In this document: positions 8,768-16,464 of the stretch, piece by piece
Layout: each line of letters begins with the position of its first letter
How positions within the stretch are numbered: the first letter of the stretch is position 1
NCBI GenBank assembly: GCA_019359535.1
Contig: JAHHHE010000013.1
Location: forward strand, 1-46,615
Source of the DNA: Gloeocapsa sp. UFS-A4-WI-NPMV-4B04
GTDB lineage: Bacteria; Cyanobacteriota; Cyanobacteriia; Cyanobacteriales; Chroococcidiopsidaceae
Length of the DNA: 46,615 nt
Reading direction: 5' to 3'
Program-made: the position numbers and the translations under genes
Notes under the pieces: generated by a model
Databases searched by the model: none
The model's input: the letters and a program-made list of their open reading frames with translations, nothing else
Told to the model about the DNA's origin: nothing

Positions 8768-11221
8768 TTATTGCAAGTCCGATGGCACAATCCGCAGTTT
8801 CAAACGAATATTGCCGTTAACAGATTCAGTCACCATCCAAGTGACAAGCGATCGCTTAATCAAATCAAGTACAGTTGAATCTTTAAGAGTTGAGACTTGA
8901 TCGTCCAAGATAATTCGTCCCACGCGCTGATCTTTGATTGGAAAATCTAATACAATTTCACCACTGACAGATTGAGGAAGATTGACACTTTGGAGGTGTT
9001 GAGTGAGGGATGAGATCGCATCTTGACTCAATCCCGCCGCACTAATTACCTCAATCCGCGAATTGTTTTGATTGAATGTATCAGTTGTCTCTGATTCTGG
9101 AACTGCAAGTGGCGCGGGTAAGGCAGACGGCGCAACTCTCGTGGCTGCGGAACGTAATCTTTGCTGACGTGGTGCAGCACTATTAAACATCACACCACCA
9201 GCAGGAGCGGCAAAATCAGAACTTGCGTCACCAAAAATCCCTTCATAGCTCACACCTTGAGGCAATTCAACTGGAACTTGCACTCGCTGTCGTGTACCAT
9301 CTGGATTGACCCGCACTTCATCACTAACGGCAACAAAAGCAGTGTATTGAGACAACAAGCGATAAGCCAAAGCTGTATCAGTAACTGCCTCTACGCCCGT
9401 TTTCGTCTCACCTCCAAACATTTGATTCATCAAGTCTTTAATTCTGGCGCGTCCCCAAAGTTGGGCAACAGCAGGGTTGCCAGTGCTATCAAAATTTAGA
9501 TTCAGCGTCTTTTCGTAGCGCTTACCACCAGCAGCAGTACCAGTAATTCGCAGAGTACCAGGATTACGGTATTCTTGCCGTCCGAATAACACTAAAGGCT
9601 GATTCGCAAATAAATCGGGAGGAGAAGCAGGATAAATTTGCGGTTGGGTATTACCAACTTCAGCAGGACGACCGAGCCAATCTACTTTAATATTTGTCAG
9701 TACGGGGTTATTAATTTGGCGGAAGAACTTTTCAGCGACTTCCCCAGTGGGTTCATCTTGGCGAATAACTTGAGAAGTACCGCGTCCAACTTCTGCAAGG
9801 CGATCAAGTAAAAACCGATTAACAGAACTACCGACACCAAAACTATAAAGGCGATTCCCTGGTTTTAGTTGCTTTTGGACAGAGGCAATTACTTCTACTT
9901 CATTGCCAATATAGCCGTCTGTTAGTAAAACAATACTCCGCAAACGTCCTGATTGGGCAGCAGGAAAATTCAACACTGTCTGAATGCCGTTGAGTAATTC
10001 TGTACCACCATTAGCATCTAGGTTGTCGATATAGGCGATCGCTTTAGCACGGTTTTGAGGAGTATTCGGCAATGGTGCTGAGGATAACTGAGTTGTAGTA
10101 TTGGCAAAGTCAATAATTGTGAATGTGTCGTTCGGATTCAAGCCATTAATAAAGCGGCGCATTAATTCCTGAGACTTGATTAGGGGATCTCCTGATTGGG
10201 AACCCGAAGTGTCCATCAGAAATACAACATCTTTCGGCACAATCTCACTTGTGCGATACTCAACAGCTGGAATCAGATAAACAGCAAAATGACCGCCTTT
10301 TTGATCAGATTGAGTTAGTACCGTTGCTTGTGTTTGGTTCGTGGCAACGCGATAGCGGAGAATTAAGTCTTTGTTAGGGATTGTATCTTCGCCGCCTAGC
10401 TGGACTCTGATTAGCTGTCCATTAGATTGAGTGCGGATTTGATGAGAAGGTGAACGTACTTCAGATGGAACTCCAGCATCAATTTCTACTGTTACAGCAA
10501 TATCATGCCGCGATCGCGTTCCAGGTTTTAGCACTGGCGGAGTGATACGTGAAGCATCGGGTACGCTAGTGCTATCACCACTAACCCCCCCTAAATCCCC
10601 CCTTATCAAAGGGGGTAGGGGGGATCCCGGAATATATCGCGGCCCTACCACCATTGGGAAAACAAATTCGTAATCACCACCTTCAAACTTCAGACTATCT
10701 GTGTAACGAATAGTGACATCAATTTGTTCGCCTGGTTTAATGTTGGCAAGTGACTGAGTAAAGATATTGTCTCGTTCTTGTTCTAATAGTCCAGCTGTTC
10801 TGCCTTCTTGACGGGCGCGTTCATAAATTTCTTGTGCTTCTTCACGTTTTTTAATATCACCTTTGATTATGCGATCGCCAATTTTTATTTCCATATCATC
10901 CACTGCCGCTTGATCCGGCAACGGAAACACATAAACAGCTTCTAAAGGTTCCTTAAAAGGATTTTCAAATGTTTGTGTCACCTCTACTCGTGACACATTA
11001 CCCGCAATTTTTGCCTTGACATCAGTGTGTTTAAGCGGAAAACTTTGCTTCTCTCCATCTTCAGACTGGACATATAAGCCACCGACTGACTTAGAAGAAC
11101 GCTCTTGGGCTGATGTATTGTTCATAGGTAGCTGACTGAAAGATTGAGCAAGGGTAAAATGAGTAATTGTCCCCATTCCAAATACAAATAGGGTTGTCGG
11201 TAATAAATAAAAAAGTCTCAT
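8768..11221 (-). CDS. VIT and von Willebrand A domain protein
   Basis: 817 residues. The signal peptide is at 1-26 (ends FTLAQS). A VIT domain follows at about 50-185, including VTQTFENPFKEPLEAVYVFPLPD. A VWA domain starts near 328 (DVVFLMDTSGSQSG), with the MIDAS residues DTSGS at 337-341. The rest resembles the tail of inter-alpha-trypsin-inhibitor-like bacterial proteins. VWA domains bind ligands through a metal ion, so an exported binding or assembly role is likely, but the partner is unknown. Residues 200-213 (SPLPPLIRGDLGGV) are encoded by a C/G-run dispersed repeat at 10585-10627 and are foreign to the domain. The linker from about 500 to the C-terminus carries Ala/Pro-rich segments. 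The gene converges on surE and probably starts from the spacer shared with the Crp gene. Confidence 0.85.
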   Translation of the reverse strand: MRLFYLLPTTLFVFGMGTITHFTLAQSFSQLPMNNTSAQERSSKSVGGLYVQSEDGEKQSFPLKHTDVKAKIAGNVSRVEVTQTFENPFKEPLEAVYVFPLPDQAAVDDMEIKIGDRIIKGDIKKREEAQEIYERARQEGRTAGLLEQERDNIFTQSLANIKPGEQIDVTIRYTDSLKFEGGDYEFVFPMVVGPRYIPGSPLPPLIRGDLGGVSGDSTSVPDASRITPPVLKPGTRSRHDIAVTVEIDAGVPSEVRSPSHQIRTQSNGQLIRVQLGGEDTIPNKDLILRYRVATNQTQATVLTQSDQKGGHFAVYLIPAVEYRTSEIVPKDVVFLMDTSGSQSGDPLIKSQELMRRFINGLNPNDTFTIIDFANTTTQLSSAPLPNTPQNRAKAIAYIDNLDANGGTELLNGIQTVLNFPAAQSGRLRSIVLLTDGYIGNEVEVIASVQKQLKPGNRLYSFGVGSSVNRFLLDRLAEVGRGTSQVIRQDEPTGEVAEKFFRQINNPVLTNIKVDWLGRPAEVGNTQPQIYPASPPDLFANQPLVLFGRQEYRNPGTLRITGTAAGGKRYEKTLNLNFDSTGNPAVAQLWGRARIKDLMNQMFGGETKTGVEAVTDTALAYRLLSQYTAFVAVSDEVRVNPDGTRQRVQVPVELPQGVSYEGIFGDASSDFAAPAGGVMFNSAAPRQQRLRSAATRVAPSALPAPLAVPESETTDTFNQNNSRIEVISAAGLSQDAISSLTQHLQSVNLPQSVSGEIVLDFPIKDQRVGRIILDDQVSTLKDSTVLDLIKRSLVTWMVTESVNGNIRLKLRIVPSDLQ
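10585..10627. repeat. C/G-run dispersed repeat inside the VIT/VWA gene
   Basis: Runs of C with TAAAT between them, then CTTATCAAA, then G-runs ending GGGGGGATCCC. On the minus strand it matches the intergenic repeat at 2236-2272 (both carry GATCCCCC-TA-CCCCCTT-ATAAGGGGG). It stays in frame and adds SPLPPLIRGDLGGV between the VIT and VWA domains. Confidence 0.8.
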
Positions 11222-11561
11222 ACCTGATTTGTTGTCTTATGCAAATTAAAAACGTTGGTCTTTACCATCGCATCGTTAAGACACAAACGCTCAATCGTTG
11301 CATTTTCTGTAACCAAACTGCTTTGTACTGCTTTTAAGCGCTTTCTGGGCGTAGTGAGTAGTCAAGACTGGAGAGTGGAAAGAAAAAATGGAACTATCAA
11401 GTCCAAAACCTAAGCATAAATTTACTCACTCCCCACTACTCACTACTCACTACTCACTACTCACTCCCCACTACTCACTCCCCACTCCCCACTACTCACT
11501 CCCCTATTTATCAATCTAAAAATATATGACGCAGAAGTAACGTTCATGACAAGATGTAGAA
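11222..11561. other. Spacer between divergent VIT/VWA and Crp genes
   Basis: 340 bases that should hold both promoters. Positions 11423-11504 are (CACTACT)n and CACTCCC heptamer repeats. GTAGTGAGTAG at 11349-11359 is complementary to repeat units, so a large hairpin could form upstream of the Crp gene. No small gene is visible. Confidence 0.55.
11423..11504. repeat. Heptamer tandem repeat (CACTACT family)
   Basis: About 80 bases built of CACTACT and CACTCCC units in 7-base phase. It lies 57-140 bases upstream of the Crp/Fnr start codon, so a change in copy number could alter promoter spacing. Confidence 0.85.
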
Positions 11562-12260
11562 ATGGATGACCCATATAGTTTTGACGCACCTATCAATCCA
11601 CTAATTTACTCGGTTCGCTTTTTTCAAGGCTTGCCAAAAAGTGTTGTCGAAAAGGCCCTAATCCATCTTGTCACCCGCTCTCACTCAGCCAATCAAGTAA
11701 TTTTATTAGAAAATGATTGGGGTACTTCGGTATACTTTCTGTTGGAAGGTTGGGTTAAAATTCGCACTTACAATTTAGATGGTAAAGAGGTGACACTAAA
11801 CATTCTTGGTAAGGGAGAATTGTTTGGAGAAATGGCAGCTTTGGATGAAGCACCACGAGCCACAGATGTGATCACTCTTACTCCCACCGTAACTGGTAAT
11901 ATGCCAGCTCAAGATTTTGTACAATTAATTCAGACCGAACCGATAGCGGGAATCCGGTTGTCTCAGCTGATGGCACGGCGCTTGCGGCAAGTAAATCGAC
12001 GACTGCGACTGCGGGAATCTGATAGTATGTCGCGAGTAGCAGATACATTACTGTTCTTAGCAGAAGGACAGGGAATACAAGCTCAAGCAGGAATGCAAAT
12101 TCCCAATTTACCCCACCGTGAATTAAGTAGTTTTAGTGGATTGGCACGGGAAACAGTAACACGGGTATTAGCGAAGTTAGAGAAAAAAGGGTTAATTGTA
12201 CGTAATCAACAGACACTTTGTATTCTCGATCTGCAAGCCCTTGAGCGCCTGATCGGTTAA
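11562..12260 (+). CDS. Crp/Fnr-family transcription regulator
   Basis: 232 residues. The N-terminal half is a cyclic-nucleotide-binding beta-barrel (about 20-145), and a long dimer helix follows (LMARRLRQVNRRLRLRE). A winged helix-turn-helix at the C-terminus contains LSSFSGLARETVTRVLAKLEKKGLI. The phosphate-binding cassette reads GELFGEMAALDEAPRATD. Its Glu and Arg, and Thr after the Arg, are the residues that contact cAMP in Crp, so a cyclic nucleotide ligand is possible. There are no cysteines arranged as in Fnr. The gene is followed 31 bases later by a universal stress protein gene in the same direction, which suggests a stress-related operon. A heptamer repeat lies upstream. Confidence 0.88.
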   Translation: MDDPYSFDAPINPLIYSVRFFQGLPKSVVEKALIHLVTRSHSANQVILLENDWGTSVYFLLEGWVKIRTYNLDGKEVTLNILGKGELFGEMAALDEAPRATDVITLTPTVTGNMPAQDFVQLIQTEPIAGIRLSQLMARRLRQVNRRLRLRESDSMSRVADTLLFLAEGQGIQAQAGMQIPNLPHRELSSFSGLARETVTRVLAKLEKKGLIVRNQQTLCILDLQALERLIG

Positions 12261-12291
12261 ATATAATTTACTCCTAATTTGGAGGTGCTAA

Positions 12292-12834
12292 ATGAGTTTT
12301 CACAAAATTCTCGTAGCTATTGATAACTCTCAATTAACTCAAACTGTTTTTGAGCAAAGCTTAGAGTTAGCGCTCTTTTATCAAGGCAGCTTAATGTTGT
12401 TGCATTGCCTGTGTAATGATTTAATTGGCGAACCAATAGTTCCTATTCCTGTAGAAGTGGGTTTGTACCCCGCCATAATGAACGATTCTTATGAAGCTTG
12501 GAACCTTCACTATGAAAAGCAGCGATCGCACGGACTGACAATACTTACTCACTACGGGGAAATAGCAACTAGCCAAGGAGTACCAACAGAACTTAATCTA
12601 TCGGCTGGGGAAGCAGGCTTGTGTCTATGTCAAACAGCAAAAAACTGGGGAGCCGATTTAATTGTACTTAGTCGTCGTGGCCGCACAGGATTGGCAGAAG
12701 CATTGCTAGGAAGCGTTAGTAATTATGTCCTGCATCATGCACCTTGCTCAACTTTAGTCGTGCAAACAGATAAACAAGGTATTTCTACTCAAACTTTACC
12801 GGAGGCAACAACTGTCAGAATCAATGAAAAATGA
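12292..12834 (+). CDS. Universal stress protein (UspA family)
   Basis: 180 residues. The Rossmann-like Usp fold starts with FHKILVAIDNSQLTQTVFEQSLELA. The ATP-binding signature near the C-terminus reads SRRGRTGLAEALLGSVSNYVLHHAPC, which fits G-2x-G-9x-G(S). Usp proteins bind ATP or adenine nucleotides and help cells survive stress, but the exact target is rarely known. GGAGG lies six bases before the ATG, a strong ribosome binding site. The gene directly follows the Crp-type regulator and precedes a DUF2232 membrane protein. Length is slightly above the single-domain norm (140-160). Confidence 0.9.
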   Translation: MSFHKILVAIDNSQLTQTVFEQSLELALFYQGSLMLLHCLCNDLIGEPIVPIPVEVGLYPAIMNDSYEAWNLHYEKQRSHGLTILTHYGEIATSQGVPTELNLSAGEAGLCLCQTAKNWGADLIVLSRRGRTGLAEALLGSVSNYVLHHAPCSTLVVQTDKQGISTQTLPEATTVRINEK

Positions 12835-12849
12835 ACAATTTTATCAATG

Positions 12850-12870
12850 AATTGACAATTGATAATTGAT
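12850..12870. repeat. Short heptamer repeat (AATTGAT family)
   Basis: AATTGAC, AATTGAT and AATTGAT lie in tandem between the Usp and DUF2232 genes. A second partial copy (ATTGATAATTGATTGG) follows at about 12899-12912. Confidence 0.7.
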
Positions 12871-12950
12871 TTATTAGAGGAACCTGCATCCGAGAGATTG
12901 ATAATTGATTGGTGAATACGTTTAAACTTGAAAGAGTTTTATAAATCGGC

Positions 12951-13676
12951 ATGAGCGATTCTCCAGCAGATCCACCAGCTACTCCTCCTGAAACCTTTGT
13001 TAATCAACAATCCAATTATCAAGACAACTTCTCTGAGCCACGATTGAAGGCTGTTGCTCCTTTAAAGATGGTGGAAACTGCTTTTTTAGCCAGTACCGCC
13101 AGCTTAATTTGGTTTATTAATTACTACTTTCCTTTGGGACCTTTGTTGCGGATCTTTTTTCCCGTCCCGATCGCCTTGGTTTATTTACGCTGGGGTAGTC
13201 GCGCCGCTTGGATGGCAGCAGGAGTTTCTGGTTTGCTGCTTTCAGTCTTGATGGGGCCAACTCGTAGCATTTTATTTATCTTCCCGTTTGGTCTAATGGG
13301 AGTGCTGCTAGGATCTACATGGCAACGGCGATCGCCTTGGGTTGTTTCTATTGCCTTGGGTACGCTGCTAGGTGCTTTAGGATTCTTCTTTCGGTTTTGG
13401 CTAGTGTCTATTTTGACGGGTGAAGACCTCTGGGTTTATACAATTACTCAGGTAACAAGGTTAGTAGAGTGGGGATATATCAAGTTGGGATTACTCAGTC
13501 AGCCTAGTGTATCTATAATTCAGGCGCTGGCGATCGCTATGGTTTTTGTTAATAACGTAGTTTACTTGTTTGTGGTACACCTGGCAGCCTGGTTTCTACT
13601 AGATCGCTTGGGCAACCCGATTCCACGTCCTCCTAACTGGGTGCAGGTTCTGATGGATTACGAAGGGGAAGAATGA
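12951..13676 (+). CDS. DUF2232 multi-pass membrane protein
   Basis: 241 residues. A proline-rich cytoplasmic N-terminus of about 40 residues is followed by five to six hydrophobic helices, for example FLASTASLIWFINYYFPLG, WVVSIALGTLLGALGFFFRFW and the last one near VYLFVVHLAAWFLLDRL. The overall pattern fits the DUF2232 family of bacterial membrane proteins; I do not know its substrate. No strong ribosome binding site is visible at this ATG. The gene lies between a stress gene and a CobT-like gene in the same direction. A substrate-capture (ECF-like) role near a cobalamin gene is conceivable but is only inference. Confidence 0.75.
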   Translation: MSDSPADPPATPPETFVNQQSNYQDNFSEPRLKAVAPLKMVETAFLASTASLIWFINYYFPLGPLLRIFFPVPIALVYLRWGSRAAWMAAGVSGLLLSVLMGPTRSILFIFPFGLMGVLLGSTWQRRSPWVVSIALGTLLGALGFFFRFWLVSILTGEDLWVYTITQVTRLVEWGYIKLGLLSQPSVSIIQALAIAMVFVNNVVYLFVVHLAAWFLLDRLGNPIPRPPNWVQVLMDYEGEE

Positions 13677-13730
13677 GATGGGGAGCAGAGGAGCATTCTT
13701 AGCAGAGGAGATAGTATTATTATTTATTCC

Positions 13731-13758
13731 CTAACTCCTAACCCCTAGCCCCTAGCCC
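13731..13758. repeat. Heptamer repeat (CTAGCCC family)
   Basis: CTAACTC, CTAACCC, CTAGCCC and CTAGCCC lie in tandem, 16 bases before the CobT-like start codon. GGAGCAG-like units also occur at 13679-13710 in the same spacer. Confidence 0.75.
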
Positions 13759-13774
13759 CTATATTAAAATTTTG

Positions 13775-14875
13775 ATGATTCGCGTTTATACTCAGGTGGA
13801 ACAGGGGCAAGAATGGTTGCGGCAGTATCGGGGTTGTAAACCTGTATTTGCTTGTGTTTTAGGATTTACCGAAACTGCTTTAATTCCTGGTATTTCAGCT
13901 GCTGGACTTACTGCTAATGATCGCAAATATACGGCGATCGCTGATGCGGAGTTTTTGTACAATGGCCCCCAGAACCAGCCGCAATATCCCTTACCACCAC
14001 TCGCTGCTGGCGCTTCCCCAGTATTGATTTCTCGTGCTGTTGTTGAGGCGCTCTCGATTCCGGTTTATTTGTTCAATGCCGGATTACCCCAACCGCCCAC
14101 TGTGCCAGCAATTGATTTAGGCGGAACCGTTGCCAAGTGTTTGACTCAAGGCTGCGCTTTAGACTTAGTAACAGTAAAACATTTACTCAATCAAGGACTA
14201 ATTTGGGGTGAAAAGCTAGCTGCAAGCATGGATCAGGGTTATCTGATTTTAGGCGAGTGTGTTGTCGGAGGAACCACAACTGCACTCGCGGTTTTAACCG
14301 GATTGGGCATTGCCGCAGCCGGAAAAGTTAACAGTAGCCATCCTGTTTGTAATCATGCTCAAAAATGGGCTGTGGTACAAGCTGGACTACAAAATGCTGG
14401 TTTTTGGCAACACCCCGTCAAAGATCCGCTCCAGCTAATTGCAGCAGTAGGCGATCCGATGCAAATCACAGCAGCTGGGATGGCGATCGCAGTTAGTCGC
14501 ACAAATGGCGTAATGTTAGCTGGTGGTACTCAGATGCTGGCGGTATATGCCTTAATCAAAGCGATCGCCCAAGTTTATAACTTAGCTTGGCAACCGAAAC
14601 AAGTTGTAGTAGGAACAACTCGTTGGGTAGCAGAAGACAAAAGCGGTAATACAATTGAATTAGCAGCGATGATTGATTCTGTACCTCTTTTAGCAACCCA
14701 GTTAAGTTTTGCTACCTCGCGTTATGCCCAACTTCGGGCTTATGAGCAAGGCTATGTCAAGGAAGGCATGGGAGCCGGAGGCTCCTGCATCGCTGCTCAT
14801 CTTACCCAAGATTGGAACCAAACCCAACTTATACAAGCAATTGAAGCCTTAGTAGAGCGCTACAGCCACCATTAA
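13775..14875 (+). CDS. cobT: CobT-like nicotinate-nucleotide phosphoribosyltransferase (TIGR00303 type)
   Basis: 366 residues from the ATG at 13775; the TTG just before it is in frame but weaker. The protein belongs to the nicotinate-nucleotide:dimethylbenzimidazole phosphoribosyltransferase superfamily in the cyanobacterial/archaeal branch. Recognisable parts are TALIPGISAAGLTANDRKYT, LGECVVGGTTTALAVLTGLG, VGDPMQITAAGMAIAVSR and the C-terminal GMGAGGSCIAAHL. This enzyme activates the lower base of cobalamin; many cyanobacteria make pseudocobalamin with adenine. A cobQ gene lies 30 kb away in the window. No good ribosome binding site is visible, because heptamer repeats fill the spacer upstream. 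Confidence 0.83.
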   Translation: MIRVYTQVEQGQEWLRQYRGCKPVFACVLGFTETALIPGISAAGLTANDRKYTAIADAEFLYNGPQNQPQYPLPPLAAGASPVLISRAVVEALSIPVYLFNAGLPQPPTVPAIDLGGTVAKCLTQGCALDLVTVKHLLNQGLIWGEKLAASMDQGYLILGECVVGGTTTALAVLTGLGIAAAGKVNSSHPVCNHAQKWAVVQAGLQNAGFWQHPVKDPLQLIAAVGDPMQITAAGMAIAVSRTNGVMLAGGTQMLAVYALIKAIAQVYNLAWQPKQVVVGTTRWVAEDKSGNTIELAAMIDSVPLLATQLSFATSRYAQLRAYEQGYVKEGMGAGGSCIAAHLTQDWNQTQLIQAIEALVERYSHH

Positions 14876-14921
14876 TCTACTTAAAAGGAAAATTAGACAA
14901 CAGAAATTTTCTAGCCTCTAG

Positions 14922-14985
14922 CCTCCCCCTTTCCTAAGGGGGGGCATGGGGTCCCCTCTGGGGATGGGGGGAAAGGGGGGATCTC
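14922..14985. repeat. C/G-run palindromic repeats
   Basis: CCCCCTTTCCTAAGGGGGGG is followed by a second inverted unit, GGGGTCCCCTCTGGGGATGG, and then GGGGGGAAAGGGGGGATC. It can form hairpins between two convergent genes (CobT-like, and the coiled-coil protein on the other strand), so it may also terminate transcription. It is related to the repeat at 2236-2272. Confidence 0.7.
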
Positions 14986-15003
14986 TCGCCTCTCGCCTTT
15001 GAT

Positions 15004-15378
15004 CTAATGAATTCTCTGAGCAAGTAACAGTTCTTCCAAGGCGGCGATGCGATTGTAAGCTGCGGTTAGTTGTGCCGTCAGTCGCTGAATTTGAATTTCT
15101 GGTGCTAACTCCTTTTCACCACTCTGACGATGGTTATCGAGACTGCTGCTATCTACTAGCACGTCTTTGTGTTCCATCGCCGATTTGATGCTGCTATAGC
15201 TTTGATTTGAGTAATGCCCAACAGAATCTACTTCCAGAGAATTATTTGTTCCCTGGATTGGAGATAAGCGGCACTCTGAGAAAGCTTCAGACACCCTAGC
15301 ATTGAGATTGTCAACAACCTGATACAGAGCATCTACTTTATGGCTCAAAGCGATGACTTGTTTTTGTACTGGCTCCAT
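15004..15378 (-). CDS. Small coiled-coil protein of unknown function
   Basis: 124 residues, soluble and acidic, with no signal peptide. Helical heptad-like stretches sit at both ends: VIALSHKVDALYQVVDNLNA (about 8-27) and IQRLTAQLTAAYNRIAALEELL (about 97-118). A Ser/Asn-rich low-complexity middle (SLEVDSVGHYSNQSYSS) separates them. I do not recognise a named family. It could be a small oligomerising or adaptor protein. It starts at an ATG (MEPVQKQV), followed on its upstream side by 450 bases without genes. Codon use and HIP1 content look normal for the region. Confidence 0.6.
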   Translation of the reverse strand: MEPVQKQVIALSHKVDALYQVVDNLNARVSEAFSECRLSPIQGTNNSLEVDSVGHYSNQSYSSIKSAMEHKDVLVDSSSLDNHRQSGEKELAPEIQIQRLTAQLTAAYNRIAALEELLLAQRIH

Positions 15379-15828
15379 CTGATAACCCTCATCGCTCTAT
15401 TTAATTTCTTTTCTATAGTAGGCAACAAAACAGCAAAATTATCTCTCCTTACAAATCATTTAACTTTTGAGACTTGTGCTTTTAAAGCGATACATTAATA
15501 TTAGGTTTTAAACAAAAATAAATACTATTGTTGAGTAGTAAGATACATTATTGTCTAGCTTACTTAAATTTATAGCTTATTTTCAGCAAAAATATAGCTT
15601 TAAAGGCGAATTATGAGCATTAACCAACTATATACGTCAGCAGCGCACTATCCATAAGCGTAAACTAATTGAGTTAATATCTCAGATAAAAATACCTATT
15701 GGTAGTGTTTGATACGTTGTATTTAAAGATTGTCTAGAATAAAGTAGTGATTTGATTACGTTATAGAAAAAATAAAAACTCTGTCAGTTGTAGATAAAGA
15801 AATCTTATTAGCACTTTGATCAGAAAAA
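15379..15828. other. AT-rich spacer between divergent genes
   Basis: 450 bases holding the promoters of the coiled-coil gene (leftward) and the bilin-lyase-like gene (rightward). I see no gene, RNA or clear repeat. Candidate -10-like TATAAT/TAGAAT sequences occur (for example TAGAATAAA at about 15735), but no pair is convincing. Confidence 0.45.
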
Positions 15829-16458
15829 ATGCTTAAATTTCAGGAATTTTTTACTGCTTGTACTGGACGATGGACAACAGAAAGAACGTACCATGAGGTG
15901 CTTGTAGGGCGGATAGAAAGGTCTTATACAGAATTTAGGGTAGAGCAAATTACCCCAGCCCAGAAGCAGCAAATTTTATCGCTATCTAGCTTAAGTGGGA
16001 TTAAGGTAGCAGCAAACAATGAGCAAGAGGCATTACCAGGGTTTGCGATCGCCTTTGACACTCGCTCTGAAACTGGCGAAACAGTGTCGATGAGTTTGCA
16101 AGCTTTATTTGTGCCAGATAGCTACGTTACATCAACTGATACATCCGTTGAAACCCCACCCCCGCCTATAGCAGCACAAGTCGCCGAGGAAGAAGCGATT
16201 AAAGGCTTTTACCTTAGAAATGAAGGATACTCAGAAGCAGGAGCGATCGCGGGACGATTTACCTATCAGCCTACCCGTCAAACTTTGGAGATGACAACAT
16301 ATTATCGGCGATCGGTAGCAGTGGATCAAATGCGAATGCTTGCGCTTGACTTACGCCTGCGGACAATCGTTACTTACCAGCGCCCAACAGACGCCAACGA
16401 ACCACCCAGCGTCATTGATTTAGTTGGCTTTGGAGTCGAGCGGCGGCAAAGCGTGTAG
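15829..16458 (+). CDS. CpcS/CpeS-family phycobiliprotein lyase-like protein
   Basis: 209 residues. The N-terminus (FQEFFTACTGRWTTERTYHEV, followed by RIERSYTEFRVEQI) carries the marks of the CpcS/CpeS fold, a lipocalin-like barrel that holds a bilin and attaches it to a cysteine of a phycobiliprotein. The barrel strands continue through GFYLRNEGYSEAGAIAGRFTYQ and LEMTTYYRRSVAVDQMRMLALDLRLRTIVTYQR. A Pro/Glu-rich loop (about residues 103-122) is unusual. Family members differ in which bilin and protein they serve, so neither is assigned. The solute-binding lipoprotein gene begins six bases after the stop, so the two are very likely co-transcribed, an unexpected pairing. Confidence 0.75.
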   Translation: MLKFQEFFTACTGRWTTERTYHEVLVGRIERSYTEFRVEQITPAQKQQILSLSSLSGIKVAANNEQEALPGFAIAFDTRSETGETVSMSLQALFVPDSYVTSTDTSVETPPPPIAAQVAEEEAIKGFYLRNEGYSEAGAIAGRFTYQPTRQTLEMTTYYRRSVAVDQMRMLALDLRLRTIVTYQRPTDANEPPSVIDLVGFGVERRQSV

Positions 16459-16464
16459 GGAAAT

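Noticed and set aside
11423-11504. CRISPR-like array
   Set aside because: Units are 7 bases and directly adjacent with no spacers.
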